From: Platerodrilus igneus
Taxonomy: Eukaryota > Arthropoda > Insecta > Coleoptera > Lycidae
Reading direction: 5' to 3'
Length of the DNA: 64,000 nt
NCBI GenBank assembly: GCA_036346225.1
Contig: JARFIW010001104.1
Span: 11,000,001 to 11,064,000 of the forward strand
Positions within the stretch are counted from its first letter, which is position 1. Every line of letters starts with the position of its first letter. The notes under the pieces are model-generated. The model was not told the DNA's origin and did not search any database. It saw only the letters and a list, made by a program, of their open reading frames with translations. A program made the translations under genes and the position numbers. Of the stretch, positions 41,741 through 51,557 are shown one piece after another.

Positions 41741-42205
41741 ATGAGCTACACATTAGAAAAATCTGTAGTCGTGGCCAAACAGACTATTGCACGTTTGAAA
41801 GCTTTTGAAGCCTTATCTAACAATATTAATGAATTGCAGAACTGGCTCAAGTTCACCGCCGCATTTAAAATTGCATCAAAATTATGACGAATTTCAGTCA
41901 GTTAAACGCAACACTTTAGTTGATGAATCATCTGAGAATTGGACGAACTTTTGCAATTATATATTTGAAATCGATTTATTATTTTTCCAATTAGAGGTTG
42001 TTCACATGAACATCAGTGTCGTTCCTCAAAATCAAGATTTGCAAAGTCCAGTCCAGACTCAGATGGTGGAAACGCGTGACAATGTCACATCTCAATTTAG
42101 TTGAATCAGTAGCGTTGGAAGTGCCAATTCCTAGCGATAATGTAAGGTTACCAAAAATTGAATTGGCTCGTTTTGCAGGCGAGCTTAGCGAGTGGAAAGA
42201 TGTAG
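41741..42205 (+). pseudogene. BEL/Pao gag N-terminal part
   Basis: It begins MSYTLEKSVVVAKQTIARLK. After two frame changes it reaches LPKIELARFAGELSEWKD, the hallmark block of BEL/Pao gag proteins (LPK.....F.G....W..F). Immediately after WKD the sequence switches to an unrelated tandem block at about 42206, so the rest of gag has been replaced or displaced. Confidence 0.75.
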
Positions 42206-42800
42206 GCTGTGGAAATTTCAGGAAAATGTGTAGGCTAGCTCAGAATAGAAATCAATGTAGGTACGCATCCAACCAGTTCCAAACCTAATGATGCTAGGAA
42301 TAATTGTATTTAATCCTGATGATTAGTATAAGCAACTAAAGGCATTGGTTTTGCAATATTCTCAACTAATGTTAATTGTGCGAAAGCATTTACTGGAAAC
42401 TATTAATTTGGCAAATGTCTAAGTGTTGGGAGATCTTGGCAGCCACAGGCTGCTAAACCCCCTTCACATACTACTTAATCTCGGTATATAATTAGAAAAC
42501 AACAGAAGGGGAACCAAGCTGTATCTAGGATGTGGAAATTTCGGGGAACTGTGTAGGTTAGCTCAGAATAGAAATAAGTGGAGGTATGTGTCCGACCAGT
42601 TTCAAGATGAAAAAACCCAATGACGAAAAAATATAATTGCACTTAAATCTGATGCTTATTATAAACAACTAGTTGTTGGTTTTGAAATATTTTCAACTAA
42701 TGGTGAGTGTTCGAAAGGATATATTGGAAAACTATTAATTCGGCAAATGTTCGAGTGTTGAGTGATCTTGGTAGTCACAGGCTGCTTAACTCCCTTCACA
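42206..42800 (+). repeat. Tandem ~330-bp duplication inside the BEL remnant
   Basis: 42206-42500 and 42530-42800 share a TGTGGAAATTTC..GGAAAA/CTGTGTAGG block, CTCAGAATAGAAAT, the TTTCAACTAATG-like block, TCTTGG.AG.CACAGGCTGCT, and CCCTTCACATAC. A third, more divergent relative lies around 44165-44545 (CCTCAGAATAGGAAAC; TAACCAGCTCCAAGAC). The unit may be the 3' end of a LINE. I cannot identify it. Confidence 0.6.
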
Positions 42801-42809
42801 TACCCCTAC

Positions 42810-42974
42810 ATGTGATTTTCGAATGCTCTACCCGAAGGTACTACATTGGTCAGGAAGCGAGTTTTTTTACCTGAAAAATTTAAAATTTTGCTGAACCGTT
42901 GCTGTTCCAAGCAAGGTAGGCATCTTTAACGTGCGTGATAACACTCGCACATGGGACCTCCATTTTACCCATGG
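42810..42974 (-). mobile_element. SINE 3' portion
   Basis: On the minus strand it shows the SINE body: TGGAGGTCCC, CACGCACGTTAAAGATGCC, GGAACAGCAACGGTTC and the GTAGTACCTTCGGG..GAGCATT end. The tRNA-like head is missing. It abuts the second tandem unit. Confidence 0.8.
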
Positions 42975-44038
42975 TGGTGGCACTCTATAGACGATTCTGT
43001 TGGCGCATCTTAGTATTAACACTATCCGAATAGATGGCGCCCACAATTTCAACAGCAATTATTGATTGTCATTTATTTGACATTAATTTGACGTTTAGAA
43101 TTATTGTTTATCTAACCATAGCGCTATTTAAAGATTGTTTAATTCGATTTGCTGCATTTCAAAAAATTGATTGTGAATTGTGATATTAATAATCGACTTC
43201 TTGAATATATCCAGGTGTGTGATTAAAAAAATACAATTAGTTTTACTTAAGATTACATTACTATTGTTTTTGTAGGTACTTATTTCACCGTCAATGGCTG
43301 TTATTACATACTGATATTGAATGGACAAATAATTTATTGTAAAACTGAAAGTTAAGAGAAATCTTAAAGTTAAAGCTTGGTGTTTGTTTATACATTACTG
43401 TATTTAGAGGAGATTCATGTTTATTAGTTTTTGTAACAAATGGTAAAATAATGGGTTACATATTTTTATCCGAATCGTGACTTATGGATACGTTCTCTAC
43501 TATGTGAGAGGTTGTGGCAATAAGAATGCCACTAGGCCTAGATTTTCAAATTCTTATTAGAATAAAATTACGTTTTCATAATTACTTTTTAATTTGTATG
43601 CCAATGACCTGTTTTGTTGAATTTGTTAATAGTACCTGAAATCAGTTTTTCTTCTTCCTGTAATATTGCAATAAGCCAATAATATATTTTGGTAAAATGT
43701 TTATTTCCTTTCTTAAAATGCATGTATGATGTACAAATTTATATTTTCAGTATTATTAATTTGACTTATATACATACATAATGTATGTATGTAGTTCATT
43801 TTAGTGAAATACGGAAATATAAATTTTTGCATCTATAAGCTTTCAAATTAATTTGCAATGCTATCTTAAATGTAAACCATAGAAGGGTTTTTAACCTTTT
43901 AAATATAGTGTAGATGCAAACCAAACCTATAATTTCATTGGAAGTATTAACACTATCCACCCAGATGGCGGACAAAGACGCCAACAACTTATAAACAGGA
44001 AGTGGCACATCTATACTAACTTATCTAACTTATGATTA
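42975..44038. other. AT-rich DNA between SINE pieces
   Basis: No gene. AGTATTAACACTATCC occurs at about 43012 and again at 43945, each followed by a short GATGGCG-type block and each near a SINE piece, so it may be part of a longer repeat. A perfect hairpin ACATACATA/TATGTATGT lies at 43772-43795. Confidence 0.4.
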
Positions 44039-44171
44039 TACCTCTCATCCGAACGAGGGCGTATGTTTGTGAAAAATACTCGCCTAACATTTTTCAAGCG
44101 GACTGTGTTGGGATTCGAACCCGGGACCTTGGGCGTAGTAGTTACACGCATACCAACTATGCCACGGAGCC
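44039..44171 (-). mobile_element. SINE 5' portion with tRNA-like head
   Basis: On the minus strand it starts GGCTCCGTGGCATAGTTGG (A-box), then CCCGGGTTCGAATCCC (B-box), GCTTGAAAAATGTTAG and CGTTCGGATGAGAGG, where it stops. This is the complementary part to the 42810-42974 piece. The two may be halves of different copies. Confidence 0.8.
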
Positions 44172-44559
44172 GCCTCCCTTCACATACCACTGAATATCGG
44201 TGAAAAACAGGGTATATATTTGTAAAACAATAGAAAGGGAATGGAACTGCATCTAACAAGAAAGAGCAGTGGCAATGTTCAAAGACAACAAACATAGAAA
44301 CAAGTATATGTGGTAAACAAAAAAAAGATAAGAGAAATAGAAGGGCAGGATACGTTCTAAGGCATTTTTGGGGAAAAATGCGGGATGTATTATAAGCAGA
44401 GGTAGGAAAAAAGAGGTAGACATAGGCCTAGATCAGACTTGCACGCAGGTAGTGGAAGATGCAGACGTGGAAATTTGAGGGAAATGAGTAGATTACCTCA
44501 GAATAGGAAACATTGAGGGTATGCGTCTAACCAGCTCCAAGACTAAAGATCTAATGATG

Positions 44560-45480
44560 ATGATGAGAGATGCTATCTTCGGAGATCTCTTTCATAAAAA
44601 TATCAGGGAATATCTAGAAAAGGCTATATTAGGAAACTTAACTTTGAGGAAGCCGTGGTTACCACTGGAAAAACTTGGTATCTTCCCTTGCTTGGAGTCT
44701 TAGATTTGAATAAACCCGGTAGGCTGAAGCTGGTATAGGATGCTGCCTCGTGGGCTCGCGGAGTTGCCTTTAATGATATGACTGGTCAGGACCTGGCACG
44801 TCCACTCATAGGTGTACTGTGGAACTAACGTATACATAATGTTCCATAACAGGAAATATGAAAAATATATTCCACAGAGTTAGAATTCTGAAAGACGATC
44901 AAGACACACAACGCCTTATGTGGCACACCTTAGGGAAGGCAATGAACTAGATACTTACGTCAAGACCGTTATGATTTTTGATGCCACATCATCTCCAAGT
45001 ACCACAACTTACATCAAGAATAAGAATGCACAGAAGTACTTTGAGAAATATCCAGAAGCAGCCTAGTCGACAATTTTTACATGGATGACTGCTTGACCGG
45101 AAAAAAATGGCAGAAGCAGCCATATAGCTTTGTAGAGGAATATAAAATTAAACGTTGAAGGAGGACTCGGTGTAAAACGTGGTTGTCACACAAAGCTGTA
45201 GTGATCGAATCAATTCCGTTTCCAATTCCAAAAGATAAAACAATATGTTTTGGATGGAATAAGGGCGACAAAATGTGAAGTGTGCAGTCTAGTGATGACG
45301 ATCTATGATTCCCTCGGTTTTTTGCAGAATTTCAAAGTGAAAGAAATGATTATCGTTCAAATTACATGGAGAAGCAGTTACGACTGGGACGATTAAATTT
45401 CCGATACAATATATGAGAAATGCAGAAGTTGTTAGCCCTGTTAAGGAAAACTGAGTTAGTCAAAATACCACGAATTTATT
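44560..45480 (+). pseudogene. BEL/Pao reverse transcriptase remnant
   Basis: Recognisable blocks in several frames: LDLNKPGRLKLV (44703 on), DAASWARGVAFND followed by LARPLIGVLWN (44740-44830), KNAQKYFEKYPEAA (about 45025), and VDNFYMDDCLTGKK (about 45068-45110), which holds the YxDD catalytic box in BEL form. A YDSLGFLQNFKVKEM block (45308 on) marks the end of RT. Numerous stops lie between. Confidence 0.75.
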
Positions 45481-45554
45481 GCGTTGTGGCAATGTTTTTT
45501 TAGGCTAATGTAAGAGTATTATTTTTAAATATTTGGTGAACATAAATTGTTACA

Positions 45555-46158
45555 CGTTATTACACTCTAGCTTTCTATATTCTAAGGTATACTGTTAAAG
45601 TCCCGGCGCGTAATTTATAACAGCCACTACAACAGTTGGTAACATAATAAATACGTGCGTAATATTGCGCATTAAGGGGTTACATCATTATTACGCCTCA
45701 AATTATTATCACATACAAAGGAAAGATAAATGTACTCACGTAAACTGTGGAACTCGTCACGGCATTGCAGCTATAGGATCTTGGAGTTAGTTGGGCGTTC
45801 GTGGGCGTGGGTAGGGCTTCGCCCCCTCGTCGAAGTCAAATTGATTTGTCTTCCTTCTTCTTGTTGTAGCGATTCGAAAGGAATAAGGTAGGGAGCGATA
45901 ACAGGTACGAGACAAGAAACCTACATATCTGAAAAAGAAGACAAAGGCACATCACAGATAACCACACTGTTCGACGTTTCGTTGACTGGTCCATGACGTG
46001 ACGGAAATCACCACTTCCTTCCACACTCCGCGTCTGCGCAATCTCGGCGCCGACGCAACTATCTAAAGTGACGGAAATGCATGCACAAGTCTTTTAAAAT
46101 ATTGGCGCGAATTCACTCGCAAATTAGAAACTTACATTGCCAATTTTGGCATGTAACA
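45555..46158 (-). repeat. LTR-like CpG-rich repeat, copy 3 (inverted)
   Basis: Read on the minus strand, it starts TGTTACATGCCAAAATTGGC (edge at 46158) and shares GCGCCAATATTT, TTTCCGTCAC and a donor-like ACGTGAGTACATTTATC with the copies at 15446 and 50097. A 603-bp core is flanked by ACATT on one side (46159-46163). The other edge near 45555 is approximate. It lies between the RT and RNase H remnants of the BEL element. Confidence 0.6.
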
Positions 46159-47689
46159 ACATTTCTAGCCTCAAGACACTGGGCATTAATGTAATATTTT
46201 TTAAAGAACGCATTTTGTGATCTTGCTCCCAGGGAGAAGATAGAGCAACAATTCGGAACTTAAAGGAACTTGAAATTTTTACGCGTACGAGATGGAACTA
46301 TAAAAACCTGCTATGACCGGCTGGTAGCTTGGCTATTATTCCATGAGTGACATGAAAAGGGCAGGGTTGAAATATTCTTTATTAAACGGAAAACAAAATA
46401 AAGTGAAGTTGGACGTCATTGTATCTAGCAAGTGCTAAAAAAGATATGATTTTAGGGTAGTTACTGAACCCCTATCAGAGGAGATAATTTTAAAATTTTT
46501 AATTTACCCTATTAGAAACTTGAACATATTTATATCAGAAGGTGTCTATTATATAATAAACAGTTTTTATCTAATTGTAAAAAAATAAATAATTCATGTG
46601 TTTTAGTGATATCAAAAATTATTAGTTAACAACATTTTGTTTCTTAATATGAGCACCAGATCTGATAATCACATACTAAAAACTAATTCAAATAATCTTA
46701 CAATTGTTAATAGTGAAAATTTCAAACATACTACATTTAGAGAAAATATTACTTTCAAGAAAATGTACTCTAAGTAAAGAAAATTAAGTAATCGATCAAA
46801 AATTATAATTTCGACTGTTGGGGCCGGGCCTTCCAAACTGGAACGACGGAAGTTTCACGGCTCGAAACTTAGCCGTTGTGGAAAAGGGGGTTGCAAAAAT
46901 AAAAAAAGAATACTTTGGGATCATGCAAAAGTCCATCCTTAATCACTGGCCGCTAGCTGCTACCCTTAGATTGGTTAGGCAAAGGTCCCAGTTGGTTGCT
47001 GACATTGACAAAGATGGCGCCAGACTGATGTACATGATGGATGAGCTCGAGGATGATAACAATGTTGGTTGGCTAGAGAGTACATGTGGGCTAGTAAGTG
47101 GTGCCTGATTCCACTGCATTTTGTCAGCTTTATGTATTATTGTTGTTGGCCCTACTGAGTTTTTGCACATCAACGACTTTCCAACCTGCTTGACTCGAAG
47201 ATGAGGTGGAAGTGAACAGATTAAAAAAATTATTTGCAAAGACAGTTCAACCAGGGGAAATCTTATCAGAACAAATGTTTAATGCCCATACGTCATGTGT
47301 ATGCAACAAGTTGAAAACCTTGAGGTATTTCTTGAGCAATAAGGGGTGTACACATGGACTTTTGAAAGATTAAATTGCTATTTATGACTTTACAAACCGG
47401 ATTTCAAAACAGGTGTATTGTTTTCTACGTGATTGTGGGTACAAAATGTTGAAATTAGTCTTATAATTGAAAATAACAAATTGCATGTTGTTTTACATAT
47501 AGGACTGACTTTTTAAAAAATTCGAAATTCTACCTAAATTTGCAAATAAATATTTTTGGCGAACTTTTTTAATTTCTTTCTATTGCCTTAATACTTCTAA
47601 GTTGTTTTGAAAAGCAATTTTTTTGTAAAGCAAAAACAAAATTGTTACAGCGTTGATATTCACAAATCATGTTTGATTCAATTTCACAC
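46159..47689. other. Unassigned DNA inside the BEL remnant
   Basis: It is mostly AT-rich. One 96-codon ORF (46818-47108) starts MGPGLPNWNDGSFTARNLAV and has no domain I recognise. Nothing ties it to BEL proteins. It could be a fragment of another element. Confidence 0.3.
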
Positions 47690-47990
47690 ATTTGTGAATG
47701 TCAGCGAGGAAGCTAATGCAGTCTTATATTATCTCCCAGTTACTATGGCTAATGTAAAAAGGTCGCATTTGTCTCTTCAAAGGCAAAGGTTGCACCTATT
47801 AAAAAACTAAATATCTCAAGGCTTGAATTACTTGCAGCGGTAATGGGTGCTAGATTATCGAGAACTATTATAGATGCGCTGCGCTTGCTATTTACAGAAA
47901 GTTATTTTTGGAGTGATGCCAATCTAGTACTCCATTGGATTATTAATGAATCTATTGTTACAAGGAGTTTGTAGCAAACAGAGTTAATGA
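47690..47990 (+). pseudogene. BEL/Pao RNase H remnant
   Basis: The frame through 47790-47970 reads AFVSSKAKVAPIKKLNISRL, then ELLAAVMGARLSRTIIDALR and YFWSDANLVLHWI, the typical BEL/Pao RNase H core with the conserved Glu (RLELLAA) and Asp (WSDA). It ends at a stop after IVTRSL. Confidence 0.8.
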
Positions 47991-48479
47991 AATTTAATAT
48001 CTAATGAGTGCTACAGTGTAGAACTGGATTCCTACCAATACCAACATTGCTGATGAAGCTACTCAGCTGAGAAAAGACATCGAGCATAGTGAAAATTCAG
48101 CATGGCTTGCCGGACCTGATTTTCTTCGGAATGGCCAAGGTGGGAAAATAGAGAGGCAGATGACAAATCCACGGTGAAAGCAACAAACTTTACAGCTATT
48201 TCTGTTAACACAACGATGTTACAGGATAGGGAATTGGTAGATACCAGAAGATTTTCTTTGTAGTATCGGATTCTGCGAATTGGTGCAGCTACCATAGCAT
48301 TTGCTAAATATTGGAAACAGAAAACTGCAAAAGGGGAAATAGGACCATCATCATGAATACTTGGAAATCAAAAATCTCTGCCAATTCTTGCTAAAGGTGG
48401 AGTTTCAGAATCCCAATTTATATGCTTTAAGTGGTTTTTACAGTCACCTTATATCTCAAATGGATTGTGACGAGGTAGA

Positions 48480-49790
48480 ACAGGTTGAAAAAATATGTAT
48501 TAAAGCAGTGTAATTAGAGGGTGTCTCTAAAGAAATAAGGAGCCTAAGAACGTACAAGACAAAATTGTTGGACAAAAATATTCCTTTACTGTCGCTTATC
48601 CCGTTTCTCGACGAAAACGGAATAATGAGAATGGAAGGAAGATTAACAAATTCGACTGACGTAAACAAAAATATGAAACGCCACATAATTCTCCTTTCAA
48701 GAACTGGCTTTACCGAACTGCTGATTATACAGGAGCAAAAAACGACTGCACATCAAGGACTAGGAACAGTCTCCAACAATTTACGAGGGAAGTACTGGAT
48801 TATAAATGGACGAGCTGAAGTTCATCGTAGTTGCGAACGGTGTCAAGAATGTATTTCTTGTAAGATCACGCCTATTATGCCAAGCTACGATTTTTTTGGT
48901 GTCATTGAAGTCACCATAGGTCATAAGCACAAAAAACTGTGAGATGCCCTTTTTACATGTATGATTATATGAGCTATCCATATCGAAGTGGGGCGTATGG
49001 TCTAAGCAAAGATGAAATGTTGCTAATGTTATCAAAGTTTATCGATGCCTTTTGCACCAGAGGCATATCTACACTGCCAATGGAACGGCATTGGTAGGCA
49101 CAGACAGAATGTTGACGGATTCCTGAAGTCAAATTGATTGGAAGATTGTCACCTCAGCAGACAGATTTTATCGAATAAAATGGCATTTTCTTTCCGCACT
49201 GGTCTGCCATATGGCTAGGGTTTGAGAAAGAATGGTTCAAAGCATGAAAAAAGCTCTAAATAAAAGCAACGTTAAACAAGAAATACCTTAAAGATCAAGT
49301 ATTGCCTAAAATATTAAAGGGGGCCGAAACTATAATGAACTCCCTATCACGTTCATATCCAGAAACTCAAAAGATTCTGAAAAATTAACTCCCAATCATT
49401 TCTTAAAAGGTGTATGTTCAGTCGGACCTTCAATTCCCGGAACATGCAATGTGAAGTATGATACCCTACGAGCAAATTCTTTATGGGCCCAAGCAACTTT
49501 AGATTTGTTTTGGGAATGATGGACAAAAAAGTACCTTCCAGATCTTAATCGACGAGTTAAATGGAATGAGAACTGTGAAGCATTATAAGTTGGTGATGTT
49601 GCACCGCTGGTTAATCACCAACGACCAATACAACATATTGGTGAAAACAATTGTTATTGTGACCTTTCCTGGAAGTGACGCTCAGGTGCACGCAGTGACT
49701 GTCTACTAGAGACTTCAATACAAAAAAGATACACAACCATGAGCGCAGCGTTGATAAGATAATTCCTGTAGGCTTACCAGTCGAAAATTA
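48480..49790 (+). pseudogene. BEL/Pao integrase remnant
   Basis: The 125-codon frame 48565-48942 holds FLDENGIMRMEGRLTNST, the HIILLSR...AHQGLGTVSNNLRGKYW zinc region, and CERCQECISCK. After frame changes, AIHIEVGRM (about 48975) and FIDAFCTRG (about 49040) belong to the catalytic core. The last readable parts lie near 49600-49790. No intact enzyme is possible. Confidence 0.75.
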
Positions 49791-50096
49791 ACAATACTGT
49801 AAATTTGTGGGTCCAAAAATGTTGTTTTTTCAAATTCATTTTTAAAATATAACAGCGATTTAAATGTTTTGATTTTAGTAAGTAGCCATAAGTAGGCTCA
49901 ATTTGTCATATTTTTGAATGTGCGAATCTCAGAAGTTTTTGCTGAAAATAAATTAATTACTGAAAGCATCTTTTTTTTGAAAGTTGGCACAGGATTGTTT
50001 GGTTTGTTGATGCTGCGTTTACAACTGAAAGTAGTTGCTTTCCTGGTAATCTCTAGCTTGTTGGTCTTACGCAGCAGTACAAGTAAAACTATAATT

Positions 50097-50833
50097 TGTT
50101 ACGTGCCAATAAATTGGCACTAAACATTTTTTAGGTTAGTTTTGATGTGTGGGAGTTTCGCGCCTTAAGTTTCAAAGACTTGGCGCGTGTATTTCCGTCA
50201 CGTCAGAGTGCGTTTGCTCCAGATCGCGCTGCCGCGAGTGGTGGAAGAACAAAAGTGGGGAAAAGTTTCCGGGAGACGCGAAAAACGTGGCTTTTTGCCT
50301 GTGACTTCCAGAAGAGTGGTTTGGTTTAGGTATCGTATCGTGCCTTTATCTTTATTTATGTAGATTTCCCTGCCTTATCTGATTGTCGTTCCTATAAACC
50401 ATGTTCCTGCCATTTCTCTACATAGGTAGACGATAAATTTGAAGCGACCTTGGAGCAATCCACGACCCTACCACGAACGAGTCCAGGGAGCCCCGCTAGC
50501 AGTTAGCCGGAGAGTCACCAATCTTTAAATGACCCGGAAGGGGGTCCTAGCAACCATGAAGGAAACGGGACTTATTCATGTGAGTATTTAACCTTTACGA
50601 ACTGTTGCAAATTTGATATTTATTCCGTAATTGCGCGTTTAAATTTGTACATTGTGTGACGTCATTGACAGATATGCGCGTTAATTTCCACTTACTGGAT
50701 TAGCGTTACCAACTGCCGTTGTGTCGCGTATATTGCGTTTACGGGGCGATAATAAATTGCAATCGATTTGTTTGGTTTTTTGTTTTATTATTTTTTTGAC
50801 ACCGGAATGTTGCAGCAATAAAGTATTGTTACA
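50097..50833 (+). repeat. LTR-like CpG-rich repeat, copy 2
   Basis: It is 737 bp, TGTTACGTGCC to TATTGTTACA, so the ends are inverted-repeat-like (TGTTA/TTACA). It contains TATAAA at 50393-50398, AATAAA-type signals near its end, and a splice donor GTGAGT at 50580-50585. It is related to copies at 15446 (+) and 46158 (-). It lies 248 bp upstream of the COX6C start codon exon, on the same strand. Confidence 0.7.
50393..50585 (+). promoter_or_regulatory. Candidate promoter, exon and splice donor upstream of COX6C
   Basis: TATAAA (50393) and a consensus donor CATGTGAGTAT (GT at 50580) bracket about 155 bp that could be a transcribed leader. The next good acceptor, TTTGTTTTTCAG, ends at 51081, one base before the COX6C ATG. 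This arrangement would give a leader exon within the LTR-like repeat and a ~500-bp intron. The ATGs inside the candidate exon argue for caution. Confidence 0.3.
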
Positions 50834-51081
50834 ATATTATTAGTTAAATGCTTGGAAATGTAATCTAACAAGGGCATGTTTGTAATGGCATACCGTTTAT
50901 TTAAAAATAATCAAAGAAACGCATGTTCTCTGCTGTTTCTCAAACTGGATTATGGATGGCCTAAAAATGTGCAGCCTACCTTGGAATCTAAGAAGCTTGT
51001 TTTTATGTGAAAAAAATCAACGGAGTTTTAACCATTTTTTTTCCTGTTGATAAAATTGTTTTATAGAAATTTGTTTTTCAG

Positions 51082-51371
51082 ATGTCGTCTGCAGTGAAAC
51101 CACGATTAAGAGGTCTTCTGCAATCTCAAATTAAGAGAAATCTTCTAATATGTTCATCATTTTCAATAGGTCTTTCACTTCTTTATAGATATGGCGTAGG
51201 TGAACCACGCAAGAAGTTATATATGGAATTTGCTAGGTGAGTAAATTGGTCAATATAAAAAGTTTATTTGTGCGCTTTTATTGTAGAAATTATGATCACG
51301 AGAAGGAATTTGAGAAAATCAGAAAAACTGGTGTGCTCAGATCGTGCCCTCCAGATGATGATGATGTTTAG
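51082..51371 (+). CDS. COX6C: Cytochrome c oxidase subunit 6C (two coding exons)
   Basis: The exons 51082-51236 and 51287-51371 are joined across a 50-bp GTGAGT...TTGTAG intron and give 79 residues. Conserved blocks are KPRLRGLLQSQIKRNLLI, a single membrane span (about residues 20-36, SFSIGLSLLYRYGV), EPRKKLYMEFARNYDHEKEF and FEKIRKTGVLRS, all at the positions seen in animal COX6C (Drosophila cyclope), which are about 75-77 residues. The protein is a small nuclear-encoded subunit of respiratory complex IV in the inner mitochondrial membrane. The ATG follows directly on an acceptor (TTTTTCAG at 51074-51081), so a non-coding leader exon lies upstream. The PPDDDDV tail is unusual. Polyadenylation signal AATAAA is at 51552. 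Confidence 0.93.
51237..51286 (+). other. COX6C intron (50 bp)
   Basis: It starts GTGAGTAAATTGG and ends TTTTATTGTAG. It splits the Arg codon before NYD (AG|A). The length is near the minimum usual for insect introns. Confidence 0.9.
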
Positions 51372-51551
51372 AAATCATTTGTACATTTATAAATTGTATT
51401 AGACACCTATAGTTGCTAACATTAAATTATGTGAAATCACATATTTTCAATTTTTATTTTTTTGCAGTAGGCACCAACTTTCCAAAGAAAACAGTTACTA
51501 AGTTTGGTATATTGCCTTAAGAAAGGTTGTCATTTATAATATTTCTACAAA

Positions 51552-51557
51552 AATAAA
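51552..51557 (+). terminator. Polyadenylation signal of COX6C
   Basis: AATAAA lies 181 bases after the COX6C stop codon. It is the first canonical signal on the plus strand after the gene. Confidence 0.5.

Larger units (their letters stand above)
41741..49800 (+). mobile_element. Degenerate BEL/Pao-like retrotransposon
   Basis: Pieces appear in BEL/Pao order on the plus strand: gag start (41741-42205), RT (44560-45480), RNase H (47690-47990) and integrase (48480-49790). Insertions lie between them: a tandem ~330-bp duplication, two SINE pieces, and an inverted LTR-like repeat. Many stops show that it is old. An LTR-like repeat at 50097-50833 follows and may be its 3' LTR, but an inverted relative of that repeat sits inside the RT, so it could equally be a later insertion. 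Confidence 0.75.
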
